In this document: piece after piece, positions 13,386 through 27,900 of the stretch
How positions within the stretch are numbered: position 1 is the stretch's first letter
Layout of the letters: every line of letters starts with the position of its first letter
Assembly: GCF_032854445.1 (NCBI RefSeq)
Contig: NC_088302.1
Coordinates: forward strand, 50,438,046-50,502,045
Direction of reading: 5' to 3'
Origin: Liolophura sinensis
Lineage: Eukaryota; Mollusca; Polyplacophora; Chitonida; Chitonidae
Length of the DNA stretch: 64,000 nt
The notes under the pieces: model-generated
Databases searched by the model: none
What the model was told of the DNA's origin: nothing
Seen by the model: only the letters and a program-made list of their open reading frames with translations
Translations under genes and position numbers: made by a program

Positions 13386-14764
13386 TACACACACGTAAAT
13401 ACATTGGTAGGGCGTGGGATGTAATCTTCAAGGGATTAGTGTCCAGATTTACTATTTATTCTTAATTAGCTACCACTGTCTATGCTGCTAAACTGAGTGC
13501 AAAGTTTTTTGAAAAAGAGTACATTAATCTGAGTAATATGTCACTTAAAATCACCAGATAATGAGGCTGGTTTTATGCATTTTTTTCCGCCAATATTTCG
13601 TTGTCTCTGCCGAATTACGTCATACAAGTCCAACCTGTACGCGCTGTCAGAGCTTCACCATTTATGTGAGAGTTAAAATAAAACTAAAATAGTGACAACA
13701 AACATGTCGAATTTTTCCACAAAATTGTCTGCTGTTCTGCATATGGTTGTATAAACTGATTGTCGAAGAACTCTGGAGTTATATTTGCCCTGATGTGGAA
13801 GGCGTGGAATTAACGGCACAAGATGGAAGGGTTTTGTTCCCACCAAAAACAGCCTTGTCTTCTCTCCTCAGTTTACAGCTGAAATCTACGAGGGAAATAC
13901 AATTGAATTTCCACAGCGACACCTCCACACAGTGACTATAAAATACTATAAACTGAAATGAAAACTGATAGATAGTAACTTTATCTCTGTATGTACACTA
14001 ACACCGACGTCCACATCGTACATGTAATGATATCGTATATGACTATTCGGAATGCTGACAATGATACGTACCGGTAGTTGTCATAAATTTAGCACCCATC
14101 GAGGAATGGAACGGAAGTTATTGTGAAGCGGACAAAGGGAAAGAATAGTAAACAGCCTAAATACGATAGTATATTTGCTTCTGTGTAGCTAAAATCCATC
14201 TCGAAAATGACAACGCTTCGATGCCATTTCCCAGGTTGTTTAGGCCAGCTAGACTTAGATTGGCCATCTATGACGTCACCCGCTGATCCGTATATACTGG
14301 CCGGGACACCAGCTGGATCGGCAGGGGCAGTCAATCTATTGTTTTTCGTGGATTTATTCATAATTACGTAACATACTGTAAAAACATTTTATAATCTCTA
14401 TAAACAGGACCAGTAGTTAAATATGGACACTAATTCTTTAAACTTAAGAATGTCGGAGAAGCTCATATACGCTTTTATCATTGGTAAATTGACAGATCTA
14501 AAAACTTAATGCCATGCAACATGCAGTTCTGTTCGGTCGCTAGAGAAACTGTGTAGGCTTATGCCTATATTACAGGGCACATAGCGTAATTAATATACGT
14601 AGTTCTCGGTTTGCTTCACTGACATATTGTTTATTTGGGATATCATGGTAGAAATGTGTGAAGTGAGCAATGGTTCAGTTACTAAAGGTTTATTAATTTA
14701 TTTATTTACTTTCCGCACGGGTTAGAACTGGACTACGTACACGTACAGTACGTAAACTAATTTA

Positions 14765-14945
14765 GTTATTTATTTGTTTGATTGGTGTTTATCGCTGTAC
14801 TCAAGAATATTCACATATAGCATGTCGGCCAGCATTATGGTGGGAGAAAACCCACGACTATTCGCAGGTTGCGCACTGCATTGGTGAGAAGCTCCTGGTA
14901 CGTCATTGTGCCGCGCTGGCGTGCTAACCCCCACGGCCTTGTAAA
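14765..14945 (-). mobile_element. SINE copy (family A), near full length
   Basis: Antisense copy: TTTGATTGGTGTTTATCGCT, GGCCAGCATTATGGTGGGAG, CCCACGACTATTCGCAGGTT, then part of the tRNA-like head (GCATTGGTGAGAAGCTCCTG, GCGCTGGCGTGCTAACC, CCACGGCC). Confidence 0.8.
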
Positions 14946-15916
14946 CTAATTCCTTGTACTAACGCAACACATTATATTAATCTTAGGTAGGCCTAATTCG
15001 GAAAAGGGGTTGAACAAAAATAACGACTTTGGTTTCGCGCTTTGTTCTGGTCAGTAAAAAGATATGCATACAATGTATTACAAATAAAAAGTATTCATTG
15101 CTAATGAAGTTCGTGTTCAGCTATTTCCGTTGAAAATCTGAATGTCGTGTAGCTCCAAACTTATAAGTAAGTAAGTAAGATACGAGTGTGCGACATTCCC
15201 GCGACTTTCGTCTTTCGTCACATGTACCACAATTCAGCACGCAATCGTTGCTCAGTGACGAAGGTAGTAATGGTATAGGCCTACCCATCATCGATTTAAC
15301 AATGAGGAACATTGTCAGAATATTTTAACATGCACTGGTACTGAATAATCACTGCGAAGTGGCCTAGCCTAGACACGCACAGTAGATGACTTTCTATTAC
15401 CACGCATTTACGTTGTTGTTGTTGTCGGTCTTAAAGTTAACTGACAGTGCCAGTGTCCTATTATAAAATACGTCATGCCTTGGTGTTGTTCAGTTAAATT
15501 AAGATCAGTCGTTGTACGTAGACCTCAACTTTGACGTTTGGTTTAATTGAATTGGGCTTGGTGTGATCTGCGTTCTTTTTTTTTTGTGTTGCTGATAGTT
15601 ATGTTGGCCTAACAGTTGATGACCGTGCCAAAGTGCTCTGTGCCAACGGTAGCTCATGCATGGGTGGTACTAGTATTCCATATAGTATACTATATGTCCA
15701 GACATTATTTGCCTAGCTTTTTAGAATAGTTGAAGGAGAAATGCTCAGTTGTCTATAGTCTTGCAGATAATATTGTAGTTCATCATGTGGTGTTCAGAAT
15801 AGAATTGACTTTCTATTTTTGTTTTCTCGGGTATATTTTGACTTCAGGCATAAAAATGATAGGTGAGATTGTGTGGTGATGAAGTCATCTGACTAGAGAA
15901 GCTTATAGGAGATGAA

Positions 15917-15968
15917 ATGCTGTGGCAAACAGTCTCTGGAGCTTGCATTCTTCTCACATTATGTGCAA
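15917..15968 (+). CDS. polycystin-1-like exon 1: signal peptide
   Basis: Begins ATG CTG TGG and encodes MLWQTVSGACILLTLCA, a compact hydrophobic leader consistent with a secretory signal peptide although it lacks a basic n-region. It ends one base into a codon before GTAAGT, matching the phase-1 start of exon 2. A second ATG five bases upstream (15912) opens a different, non-hydrophobic frame and is rejected. That this is the first coding exon is inferred. Confidence 0.6.
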
Positions 15969-18900
15969 GTAAGTTGGATGCCAGTATTCAGGAAAGAGTA
16001 TGTCTATAAGTTCTTATTATTATCTTTAACATATTTAAGTGGTTATCTATATTTCACTGCACATTTCTGTTTCTGTTCATAAACCGTGATTGAATTATAC
16101 AACATGTAAATTACTTTTCTTGGTCGATTGCATCTTTTCGACCCAGCCCCCACCCCCACCCCCACCCCCACCCCCCTGCCATCTGCAAACCACTAAACCA
16201 CTTAACCACAATATTGAATGTTAATCATCCATTAGCCTGTAAACTTGGAAATGACTTGACACTAATACTGGTTTCACCAGCAAGGCATTCTGTGATTAGA
16301 TTTTGTCTGTAGCCTAGCTTTATTGTTTGGTTCAAAGTATTCCTGGGCCTATTTTTCAGTGTGTAAGGGCCAGTGTCCTAGCACAGTATGGACAGAACCG
16401 TCCAGAGACTGGTGCGTTGGACCACCTGCGACCCACACTATCGGGGACCTCTTCATGAAAACCGATCTGTCAGACACTGTTCTGGCTGTGACACTGCTTC
16501 CAAAAGTGAGCTTGGGGCTGTTGAACCATTTCCTGGATGGGTTCGTCCTCAGCTATACCTCAGATACGGAACAACTCACGTGGTATTATTACAAGGAAAA
16601 GTCTGGCCCAAGTGGCAAATATACTGTGAAGGTACTCAAGTTCATAATTAAGGAGGTTATACAGGAGACTTAGCCAAAAAAAAGAAAAAAGCAGCGCAAA
16701 TTCAGTCACATTTTATCACTAGTTTAGTCAAAATAGTTACAGTCATCTTTGATGTCATTAACAATTACAGATTTTTTGCCAAAAATCTCAGATATAGCCT
16801 ATTTTAATAACACGAAAATTCAAATTTCTTTTATTTTGTGTGAGATATATTATTTCATTGGAGATATGTATATTAAAGACAATTTTCTATGGGGAAAATC
16901 TTAATTATATCCTCAATCTATTATACTATTCATGATTTTGTGTTTTAATAGAAAAAGTGATGACTCATGGTACTGTGGTGAAAGTTGTACAGTTTTCCAA
17001 ATCTCCAAATGCCAGTCTCTCCAAATCACCTATTACAGGTATTTCCTGGTCTGACAGCCACAGAGATGGAATCACCTGGTCCTCTACCTACACTCTACCT
17101 GTCGACTCCTGTCACCTGTACCGCTCTACGTCTGCATGTGCGACCCATTTTCCCGATCAGTGGTGCTTGTATGGGAGCAGATCTAGTGCTGTCAAGCTGT
17201 AAGTCAGATACCCTAATGGGCCTAAAATTTCGCCCACAAAAGTGCATTTTTAGGGGCAAATAAATGTCACAAAATATTATTTCTGGTGCAGAAACTTTCA
17301 TTTTCCCAGTGGGGTATCATCCTACCATCCAAGCAAACATTAAAGCTTCTTTCTATAGTGAACAGAACTCTTCCAGTCAGGAAAAATGAGCAAGTTAGTG
17401 ATGAACATTAGTTAGTGTATGGTTATTTAGAATACATGTGTATGCTGTTGCGTCTCACATTGTATCAGCATTGCTTTATTTCAAGTCCCAAGTGTTTTCA
17501 TGCATTATTAAGTTGAAAATAAGTAACAAACCTTGCTGATGGGTAAGTGATGGCTTTCATTGTATTCTTTCAGAGCCTTTGTGGACAGGTGGTGTAATGC
17601 CATAAGAAATACTATATCAGTTCGTTGACTATTTTGTCCTATTTTTCAAAGTTTGTAACTGTTAAACATCTGGTTGCCATTCAGGAACTGCTGAGTTGAA
17701 CTGCTGAGTCATGGTGGGCTGTAAAACTTCAAATTACACCTTACAGAATAGAAAGCGCAGGGGCTGCTTTCACAAAACTTCGTCGGTAATATTTTTTGTA
17801 ACTTTTTTCATAAAAGACGTTGCCTGGGTTATAATGCCAGATGGCAACGTCATTTGCGAGAGAAGTTATGAAAACTTGGTTGATGAAGTTTTGTGAAAGA
17901 GGGCCCAGAAAAATAACATGTACAATCTCAGCAAGGAAGATAAGCTCTCAGTTCTTAAGCGTAGTTAGAAAAATTCTATTTAAAAAAATGGACGTGACCC
18001 AAAAGCTGTTGTCTTTAGTAAAGTCTTTTCTTTATATAATATATACTTCCATTCTAAAAGTTTGATTGTATTCAGATATAGACCAGAATTGCAGAACTAT
18101 TATTGTTGCAGAAAGGAATAACATGAACCAGCTGAAGTTAGATGTTTTGTGTTGTATGACAGGTGCATCTAATCCACAGACTCCAACCCACTACCCAAAC
18201 CCTACCTGTGGTGCTGGTGAACAGCTTCAGTATGGATTCTGCAAGGCCGGTAACTCCACGCTCTTAGGCTTTATATTGATTTGAACCTATGTGTTGGTTT
18301 ATTTGCATGTCAATTAATACTTTGAGCAAGATATGTCAAAATTAGAAATCCATTATTGCTTTCACTAAACTTTTCAGTCCATTTTCTTGCTCCTCTTGCG
18401 AATGCAGTGGGACATCTTGATTTGGGTGGTTGTGTTAATGTGTTTGTTTGGGTTTGGTGTGATCTTGTGAAAGAGATACTTAAAAACTTAAAAACAGTGG
18501 TTGCTGTTTTCTCATAAATTTTTATATTTTTGAAGATCTTGTTGATTTAGACTGTAATGCCATAAATTGGGAAAACTTTGGTCTATGGTGTTTCTGTGTG
18601 TAGTACAATACTATGGTGAATTTTGCGTTCACATTCCAGTAAATGATTCATATGCATTCGGGAATAGCAACCTGAAAACAGCAGCTCTGGCCCAGTCTGG
18701 CTGTGCACTAAGGGGAGGTAACTTAGTGTCTTTTCGCTCAGAAGCTGAGATGGATGCAATGATCACAGAGCTGACAGCTGCTTCGCCAGGAAGCACCTGG
18801 ATCATAGGTACTGTGGGAGTGTCAGTGTGGTGCTGTGTACAGCTGTAGTGTGTAAATACTGTGGCGATTTTGCTAGAGACAGTATATTATTTCATATAAT

Positions 18901-21900
18901 TGCATGGGAGGTTAGGGGTTAATTTTCTGCCTTGTCCATAACGTAGACACAGGTTTTACCGGTAGAATGTAAATTTTATGGGTTAGACATATCCTTAAAT
19001 TAAATTAGAATTTTTGTGGAATATTTTGAAATATATATATATATTTTTAACATATATAGAGACAGGGTATTTTGTGCACTCATGAGAGCAAGTTGTTTTT
19101 GGCGCCTTAATATAACTTTTGAAGGACACAGTTTCCGTGGACCCCTGTCCCTTCCAACGTAAGAATTTTAACACTTGATGACTTAATTAGAACACCATAT
19201 TTCACGTATAATACACTGACATGTTGAAGGAGTTTCTCTCCAAGCTTGGTGATCGGATATTGTTTGGCTAGGTTGCTAACAACATTTTTTTTTTAGCGAC
19301 CTTAAGTTTGGCGAAACATCCGCCATTGTTAATATTTTGAAGTGACAAATTCGAGTAGCGTTTCCATTACTTTTGGACATATTCTTGCTGTAACAAACCA
19401 CGTACGGCATCTTTCCAGTTAAAACAACATTAGTACTCACTGACTGTGGCATGATTTTGGCATAAAACGTCCTTTATACCAAGTTTAAGACACTAAATCA
19501 TTTTTGTGGTTGTTGTTGTTGCTTCGCCGCGCACGATCGTCGTTCACGGTGAACTGCCGCTAGACGAGGTTGTCTACTTTACGACATCTTTTAGTGTTAA
19601 ACTCATATTGAAGAGTTTCAAAAGGGGCATTAACTTGTATTTGCGAAAGTAAATAGTTTCACTCCACAGGCTCATCTCCTTTCTACCTACAAGTTATTGT
19701 TCATCTTTCCATTATTAAAAAAAAAAGAAAGAAAAATGTGCCATGACATTTGATACGCATGTACATGTATAGTATTTCTATACACAGATGTTGTTACTTT
19801 GGTATTAGCCAATCAGTGCTCTGAGTACCGTCCTTGGTACTCATGAATATTTATGAGCGTAGACTATAAATACCGGGCAAATTCCCACTTTTAGTCCCAG
19901 ATGATCTCGGACCACCGTCGTGCTAACATCTAAATTTCCACCTAGTTAGCTTTCTAAGGCAGGTATTTTACATGTATATAAGCAGTGTAAAGTGGTAGCT
20001 AGATAAGTTGTCAGCACTGAAGTGGGATTTCAGCTTTAGAGCATACCTAGAGACAGTGGGACTGCTAGTTCCAAATTGTGACACAAGTGTTCCCAGGCTG
20101 TGGGACTGACTTTCCCAGGCTGTGAGACTGATATTCCCAACCATGATTGAGACAGTATATCTCAATAGTTTGTCACTGGGATTTTCTGGACCAAAATTTT
20201 ATAATTCCCAAGTATGAGCTGAAACATTTATACTGGGAGAATTTGTGCATAAGTGCCCCTGAGCAATCGTGGGACTGGGATTCCCAGTTTCAGCACAGTG
20301 AGACACCGAGTCCCAGAATTTGAAACTCGTTTTCCCAAGTTATTACTGGACCAATTCTGGAACTGTTACTCCCAGAGAAGACCTGAAAGTATTATTTACG
20401 GATAATGTCCCCACACATGGCTGACATATTGTCTATATGACACCAGTAGGACATACCACTATCACAGCAGTACTAGGTTTAATACCTCCCTGAGATATCC
20501 CTAACACAGTTATCTGAACCATCTGAAGTACAGATGTTGTGCTTGTACACAGTACTGGCACTTTTACCTATATATATATCAACATACTCCTGTCACTCTA
20601 TTTTAATAAAACTGTTGCTGCTGTTTGTTGAACTTTAAAAATCGGACTTTTCTTGGTTATTCGAAGTTCAGAGCTAACTAGTGGTTTTCCCAAACATACT
20701 ACTGAATGACACGGACTGACCGAGCTGACATTCAAAAGAATCCATAGTAGCGAACGTCTCCAGCAGTATACAGATATTGTTCCAGAGTTCGACACTGGGT
20801 GATTCACGCTACCAATATTGTGCTTTCCCCTGTAGTAAATGGTGTGATTTGGAACTGGGATATCTGTATCGTTAAGAAGATATATATATATAAACAAAAT
20901 CGCTACAATACAATGACTTGTTCAAGTTCATGAAACTGATTTAATATGCCATATTGTGACATCATTTAACATCATGAACATTTAGCTAGCTATCTGATAA
21001 GGAAATAAGGCGAGGTAATGCGATCAGTCATGTGGGAAAGTGTTGCACTGGCTTCTGGTTAGACTTTTTTTTGGTGAGGCTGGGATTGCCACAAGGTGTC
21101 CAGCCAAAATGATCCATTCCTTGAGGTTAGGTTGGGTGTATATATTGCTCATATCTCTTCATGCATATGGTTGCATTTATTAGAATTTTTCACTCTGTTC
21201 CAGCTCATCATAAATATAACTTGAATTTTGGGTTACACCAGATGTTTGTTTGTCACCATGCAGTCTGGCCGTGTAGACACTTGTGTTTAGTAGATGCTAT
21301 TATTTTCTGACTAATACTGATTGGCCATGTTAGGTTTCTCATGGCGTGTCTTAATGCGTAGTATAAATTACTCGAAAAGCTTCTAGTCCTGTCTCACTAC
21401 AGTAGTATTTTCTTTTATCAGTTATACTCAAAGTTTGCCATGTGTGTGTCTGACAGGGTTGGTACGGAATGACCTGGGTGAGTACAGGTACTGGATGGAT
21501 GACAGTGAGGTGGACTTCACTGCCTGGGCCACAGGACATCCCACCTATGACCTGGCCGTTCGTCCAATGACCATTCTCAACAAGAACCTAGGCTGGAGAT
21601 GGATGTCAGGGGCCCAGAACCAAAAGGCAAGGTTTACCTGCAGGATTGACAGAAGTAAGGAGCATTTTGTCTTTTCCAGTAAAACATTTATTTTATTAGT
21701 GTTTTAATGCTGTGCTTGATAATATTTGGCACATAGAAGAGCTAAGAGGTGTATGAGTGATGGAAATTGGGCAAAGTTGTGAGGTGTGTGAGTGATTAAA
21801 ATTAGACAGAGTTGTGAGATTTGTAAGTGGTGGAAATTGGACGCAACTTTGAGATTTGTCAGTGATAGGAATTGAGCAGAGCTTTGAGATTTGTTGATGG

Positions 21901-24900
21901 AAATGGGGCAGTGTTGTGAGATTTGTCATTGATGGGAATTGGGCAGAGCTGTGAGGTGTATGAGTGATGTATATTAGACAGAGCTGTGAGGTGTATGAGT
22001 AATGTATATTAGGCAGAGGTATGAGGTGTATGAGTGCTGTATATTAGGCAGAGCTGTGAAGTGTATGAGTGCTGTATATTAGGTAGAGCTGTGAGGTGTA
22101 TGAGTGCTGTATATTGGGCAGAGCTGTGAGGTGTATGAGTGATGTATATTAGGCAGAGCTGTGAGGTGTATGAGTGATGTATATTAGGCAGAGATGTGAA
22201 GTGTATGAGTGCTGTATATTAGGTACAGCTGTGAGGTGTATGAGTGCTGTATATTAGGCAGAGCTGTGAGGTGTATGAGTGCTGTATATTAGGCAGAGCT
22301 GTGAGTTGTATAAGTGATGTATATTAGGCAGAGCTGTAAGGTGTATGAGTGATGGAAATTGGGCAGAACTGTGAGGTGTATGAGTGATGGAAATTGGGCA
22401 GAACTGTGAGGTTTATGAGTGGTGTATATTAGGTAGAGCTGTGAGGTATATCAGTGATGTATATTGGGCAGAACTGTTAGGTGTATGAGTGATGTATATT
22501 AGGCAGAGCTGTGAGGTGTATGAGTGCTGTATATTAGGCCGAGCTGCTAGGTGTATGAGTGATGTATATTAGACAGAGCTGTGAGGTGTGTGAGTGATGT
22601 ATATTAGGCAGAGCTGTTAGGTGTATGAGTGCTGTACATTAGGCAGAGCTGTGAGTTGTATAAGTGATGTATATTAGGCAGAGCTGTAAGGTGTATGAGT
22701 GATGGAAATTGGGCAGAACTGTGAGGTGTATGAGTGATGGAAATTGGGCAGAACTGTGAGGTGTATGAGTGATGTATATTAGGCAGAGCTGTGAGGTGTA
22801 TGAGTGATGGAAATTGTGCAGAGCTGTGAGGTGTAATTGGGCAAAGCTGTTAGGTGTATGAGTGATGGAAATTGTGCAGAGCTGTGAGGTGTGTGAGTGC
22901 TGTACATTAGGCAGAGCTGTGAGGTGTATGAGTGATGTATATTAGGCAGAGCTGTGAGGTGTATGAGTGATGTATATTAGGCAGAGCTGTTAGGTGTTTG
23001 AGCGATGGAAATTGGGCAGAGCTGTAAGTTGTATGAGGGATGGAAATTGGGCAAAACTGTGAGATTTGTCACAGAAATTGGCCAGAACAGTGAGATTTGT
23101 CAGTTATGGAAATTAAGCAAGCTGTGAGGTGTATTGGTGAAAAAAGTTTCACAAAATATATTGAGGAGGACTTTTGAGAACTAAAAAATTTCCTGACAGA
23201 AAGAGGTATCATATATGTCTCCAGAACACAACACAGTTAATTAAATTAATGTTAACAAAAGTTACCTAACATTTTTCACATTTAGCAACAAAAGAGCTTG
23301 AACTGAATACTCCCCTCTTGTACTCTACACCTGTAGACATTGTAGAATAATGTCACCTGTTATATATTTGTACAGGACAAAGCCGTCGCCTGGTCGGAGG
23401 TTATTACAAAGCTCCCTCGACTCACCTCTCTTCTAGTCATTACGTAACAGAGGGGTCTTTCTCTTCCTATCTGAGAAACAGCTTGGTTAATGGCCGGTTT
23501 GGACAGGATCCACATTTCTATGTGAACACCTCACCTGAAGTCTACCAAAGAGACGATGGCTTCAAACCCGTATTTACCTGGCCATATCATACCAAGGGGC
23601 CCTACATGGAGGTTTGTTGGTAAAATAGGTCATTTTCTTAAAAAAAAATGCCAGACAAAAATTTAATTCGCGTCTTAAGGTAGACCTGTTGGAATTTTCA
23701 CCTGAAGCCTTTGGATTGTAGCAAGCACTTAATTCAACCACTGAATGTAATAAAGGAAGTTCCTGTTTGCACAGTTGTAGATAGCTGGTGCATTTTATCA
23801 TTTTAAATTTTGGTTTGTTGGTATTTCAGCCTGCAATGGGGAGAATCTTGTACCAGTCAGTTTTGATACCAGATATGTACCTACAAAGTATTGGTGCTTG
23901 TATAACAAACATTATCCTACAAAAGGGCGCTTGGCTTTCTCTCGGGGCTATGTAAGATTTGTTTTCTCTAGTCGTCCCTGGCCAGTGAGTTTGCTTGCTT
24001 GATTGTATCTGTAGCTCAGCTGGTTTGGCTGAGCCTTTAAAAGAAAGGACAGTGCTCCAACAAATGTATACTTCATTGACAAAGTATCCCACAAAAAGTT
24101 CAGAAAGCATACCGTTTTGTTTTGGTGATGTTGCATACCCAAGATATTGCAGTTCAAATTAAGGAAAACTGCACACACTAATTGAGAATATCAAAAGTGC
24201 CACCTTGTTATCAGTTTTAACCTATCAGACTCAGTTATTTCTGTAACCTGAGAACACACCATATGGGCATAAGGTACGGGTGTTCTTTTAACATTGTGTA
24301 TCCCATGGCCTAGGAATAAATGAATGAATCAATGAATCAATGATTATGGCTTAACGCCACATCCGCAATATTTCAGCCATTTTGTGGTGACCATGGCCCA
24401 GGAAGAAATCCAGATTAAAAGTTGATTTTTAGAGTTACCAAGCACGTCAGGACAAAATGGCTTTCGTTTTATTTTAACTCTGTCATAAATATATTTCCAT
24501 AAAGCATTTATTCACATTTTTAAGCTTTCTGTCTTAGGTGATCTTTGATATGCCAATGGTGATTGAGGCAGTGATGTTTATGAACACACCTACTGGCCCT
24601 GGACCAAACAAGTTCACCTTCAAGTACAGCGCTAACAGTTACTTGATCACCTACACAGAGTCGGGTCAACAAAAGGTATACATGTCAGTCATGAGAATTT
24701 TGGTTAACTTGTGTACATGTAAACTGTGTAATACTGACTGCCATTGTGTAATTCACCTATTCTTGTATGTCATTAAACAACAATTAAATTTTATAAATAA
24801 AACACTCATTATAAATAAACATCAATCAAATAAATAAAAAAGTGCTAAAAAATTTATGAAACAATTCTGTTGTACATAAAATTTCGTCAGCAGCAAGTTA

Positions 24901-27900
24901 TTTGTATGCTTAATTCAGCCATCTATTGAGCTACTTCTTCCCATTTTATTCTCTGAGCAAAATTATATGATGACCTCGTGGTTTCAGTGTTTGTCAAGCA
25001 AGCCAGAAACTTGCTGTTTAGTTTCAGTTCTGGCCTTGTGAAAGATTTACAATCCTGGTCATGCACTCAGCATGAGAGGATAGGTTAAGTACACAGTGGA
25101 TGTGCATTTGTGTTGGCTAGGTCATCCTGGCCGCTTCAAGCAGTCGCTGGTAATTCAACAGGTATTGTTAAAAGTTTGGAAAACAACAGATCATGCAATG
25201 TCTCCATGTATCTGTAGCAGAACAAACTAGACTTTTTTAAAGTCCATTTGTGTTAGTAGCTAATAATTATAGCTTGTATGGTACACTTGAGAAGTATGGA
25301 AGTGTGTACTTGTGCACATCTGGAGTTTTGTGCACATCGGGAGTTTTGTGCATATCTGGAGTTTTGTGCATATCTGGAGTTTTGTGCACATCTGGAGTTT
25401 TGTGCATATCTGGAGTTTTGTGCACATCTGGAGTTTTGTGCATATCTGGAGTTTTGTGCATATCTGGAGTCCAACTTGTCTTTTGTTGTTCTTGATGCAC
25501 ATTGACTTTATTTAACCTTTGTTGTTTCTGTAGGTATTTGAGATAGCACCGGGCACTGATTACCCTGTAGTGGCTGTACTGAACATCCCGGTGGAGACGA
25601 TGCTCTTTTCTGCTAGCCTGGTAACAACAGGGGACACATCAACGCAGCTGTTCTGGGATGTCATTGGCTATATGTCAGGTAGACGGGATATGATTAGCAA
25701 CACATTCTCCATAGGTATAAACAAACGCACAGAATATCCCCCAAAATACAGAGCTTCCTTCCTCCTTCCCCAAGAAGCAAAAGACAAAAAGAATATGCGA
25801 ATAAGAGTGGTTATTTTATTGAGATAGAAGATTTAGTTACAGTCACAACAACTGATACAATAGTACCATTATGTTGTCTGTGACAGAACTCGGCAAAAAG
25901 ATGTATGAGAACTTTAATGAAAATAAAAACAGATAGCAGTTTCTTTGCACAAGATCCTAAACATGCTTTATGGGTGACCTGTCTAAGTGTTTGCCATGTA
26001 CTTTTCAGAGAGCATTCAGCAGATGGACTTGTGTGTGCTAGCAGATCATGGCTGTACCCAGACTTGTCTGATCACTCCGGGGAGTTACAGGTGTGACTGT
26101 GATGTTGATTACAGGATGGGACCAGATGGGAAAACCTGTATCCATGGTGAGTTGTAAGTAAGAGACGGTATAATCTTGTCTAAGTTACGATTATGTTGTT
26201 GGGCTTGTGGTTCCGCGTGAACGAGATCTGAAAGAAGGTGCAGGAAAAAAAACCATTAAAGAATCTTGCTAAGGTATTATTATGTATTTATTTATTTGAT
26301 TGATGTTTTAAGCGTTACTGAAGAATATTCACTTACATGACAGGGGCCAGCATAATGGATGAAGGCAATGTATTATTAAGAAACAACATTTTGTTTTCTG
26401 CATGTTATTATGATATAATGGTGTTTTTAGAATAACACATTCATGTATATAAGAGAGACATACATGTGCCTGATAGGAGACTGCGTCTTGGTCATTCTGT
26501 TGTTTTAGCCAAACCTACCAATTTTCAGATTTCCGGATGAAAGCTCAAGTTGGCTGTGTCTTATATCTTGAATATAAGAGCCCAAACCTTTGGATATACT
26601 CATAGTGTAAGATGGTTGTGGCCGATCAGCAATAACCTACTAAGGGAATAGATGTTAAGAGATATTTGACTGCACTATTGTTAATTCCTCAACTTTTCAC
26701 TTTAGTGAAAGGCAAATTCAGAAGTTTTTTGATTGTGTTCAGTGGAAATATGTAGCTCTTAGTGTCTAAGTGTCTTCAGCAAAGAAGATTTTTTCAGAAT
26801 ACAATTACTGGGTATTATGCGGGTACAAATATTTGTCACAGTAAAGCGTGAAAATTTTTAGGAAAAAGACAACCCCATGCTGCAGTGTACAATTTGTATT
26901 TATTATTGTTAACCCCAGGCTTTACATCAGCAGTGGAGGTTTGTATATTTTATTCCAGTGTCGTTAGGACATCTTGCACCTACCTTTGCATGTGCCACTT
27001 TCCTTCACTTCCTCAACAATAGCTTTTTCCTTAATCCGCTACCATTACTCATGAGGAAGGCTGTTATCTAACACCTCTATAAAACCTACCCACTGCTAAA
27101 AAGATTTGCTTGCCTCATCCCTTTATAGTGTTAACTGATCTGATTCTGTGTCCAGTAGGAGCTGTATGTGTTTTTACCTCGGGCCTTGGTATTTCTGTGT
27201 AAGATGTATTTGTCCTAATGATTGAGTACTGTACATGTGATAGCATGAATGGGAATATTCTGTTACAAAGCAGATACTGTAGTTGTGTGACCTAATGATG
27301 ATAAAAATAACACATTTATTACTCTGCAAAGAAAAAGACAAGGGTTTGGTGTGGATGCATGTTATTGTAATATGTATCTGTATTGATGAACAGAATCGAA
27401 GTTCACAATGTGCATATTTTGATTTCTTAATGTTGCATCCTCAGTTTCAAATTAAAATTAATTTTTTTTCGTAAAGTACTATAAGCCGACATGGAGAGGT
27501 TGTGATGAGGGGTGAACAGCAAAGGTTGAATTTCCAGGACATCATTTTGATTAGATTGTTACCATGAACAGAAAAGTGCCAAGACTTTGTGTCTGTTACT
27601 GGTTATTTAACCCACAAGTGAACTTACTTGTATGCTGTCCTGTGATTATCTAGCCTCGTGCGCCAAAATTATCTCCCCTTTCTCTCACTTTCAGAAATTG
27701 TATGCCTCTCTCACTATGAGAAAATTGGTCAAGAGTGTTATCGAATAGTGCGGTCTCCAGTGACTTACAGTGAAGCCATGTCCACTTGTGCAATTGATGG
27801 AGCCACGCTGACCTCCATCCATAGCAACCAGGAGTTTGAGCTCCTCAGACGCAAGCTCACAGGTGCCAGCGTCAACTTTTTCATAGGTAGGAGCTTCTCT

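Larger units (their letters stand above)
7261..15911. other. intergenic region
   Basis: About 8.6 kb between the divergent Dachsous-like and polycystin-like genes. Contents I can support: an (AT)n run, two copies of a 260-bp dispersed repeat, three SINE fragments, a CAA microsatellite and AT-rich unique sequence. Several short open frames (8276-8575, 13747-13935 plus; 14089-14361 minus) resemble nothing I know and lack exon context. The upstream promoter of the polycystin-like gene should lie in 15300-15910, but I cannot point to a convincing core element. Confidence 0.5.

Noticed and set aside
14089-14361. 90-codon minus-strand frame
   Set aside because: No recognisable domain or gene context.
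15912-15968. Alternative start ATG at 15912
   Set aside because: Its frame gives a non-hydrophobic peptide and a different phase at the donor.
16957-17202. Exon 3 read in another frame
   Set aside because: It would not join exon 2 in phase and lacks the F5/8C ending; the acceptor at 17038 gives a clean domain.
25250-25515. Six overlapping frames over the 18-bp array
   Set aside because: All six are open because of the repeat unit; flanked by intron 8.
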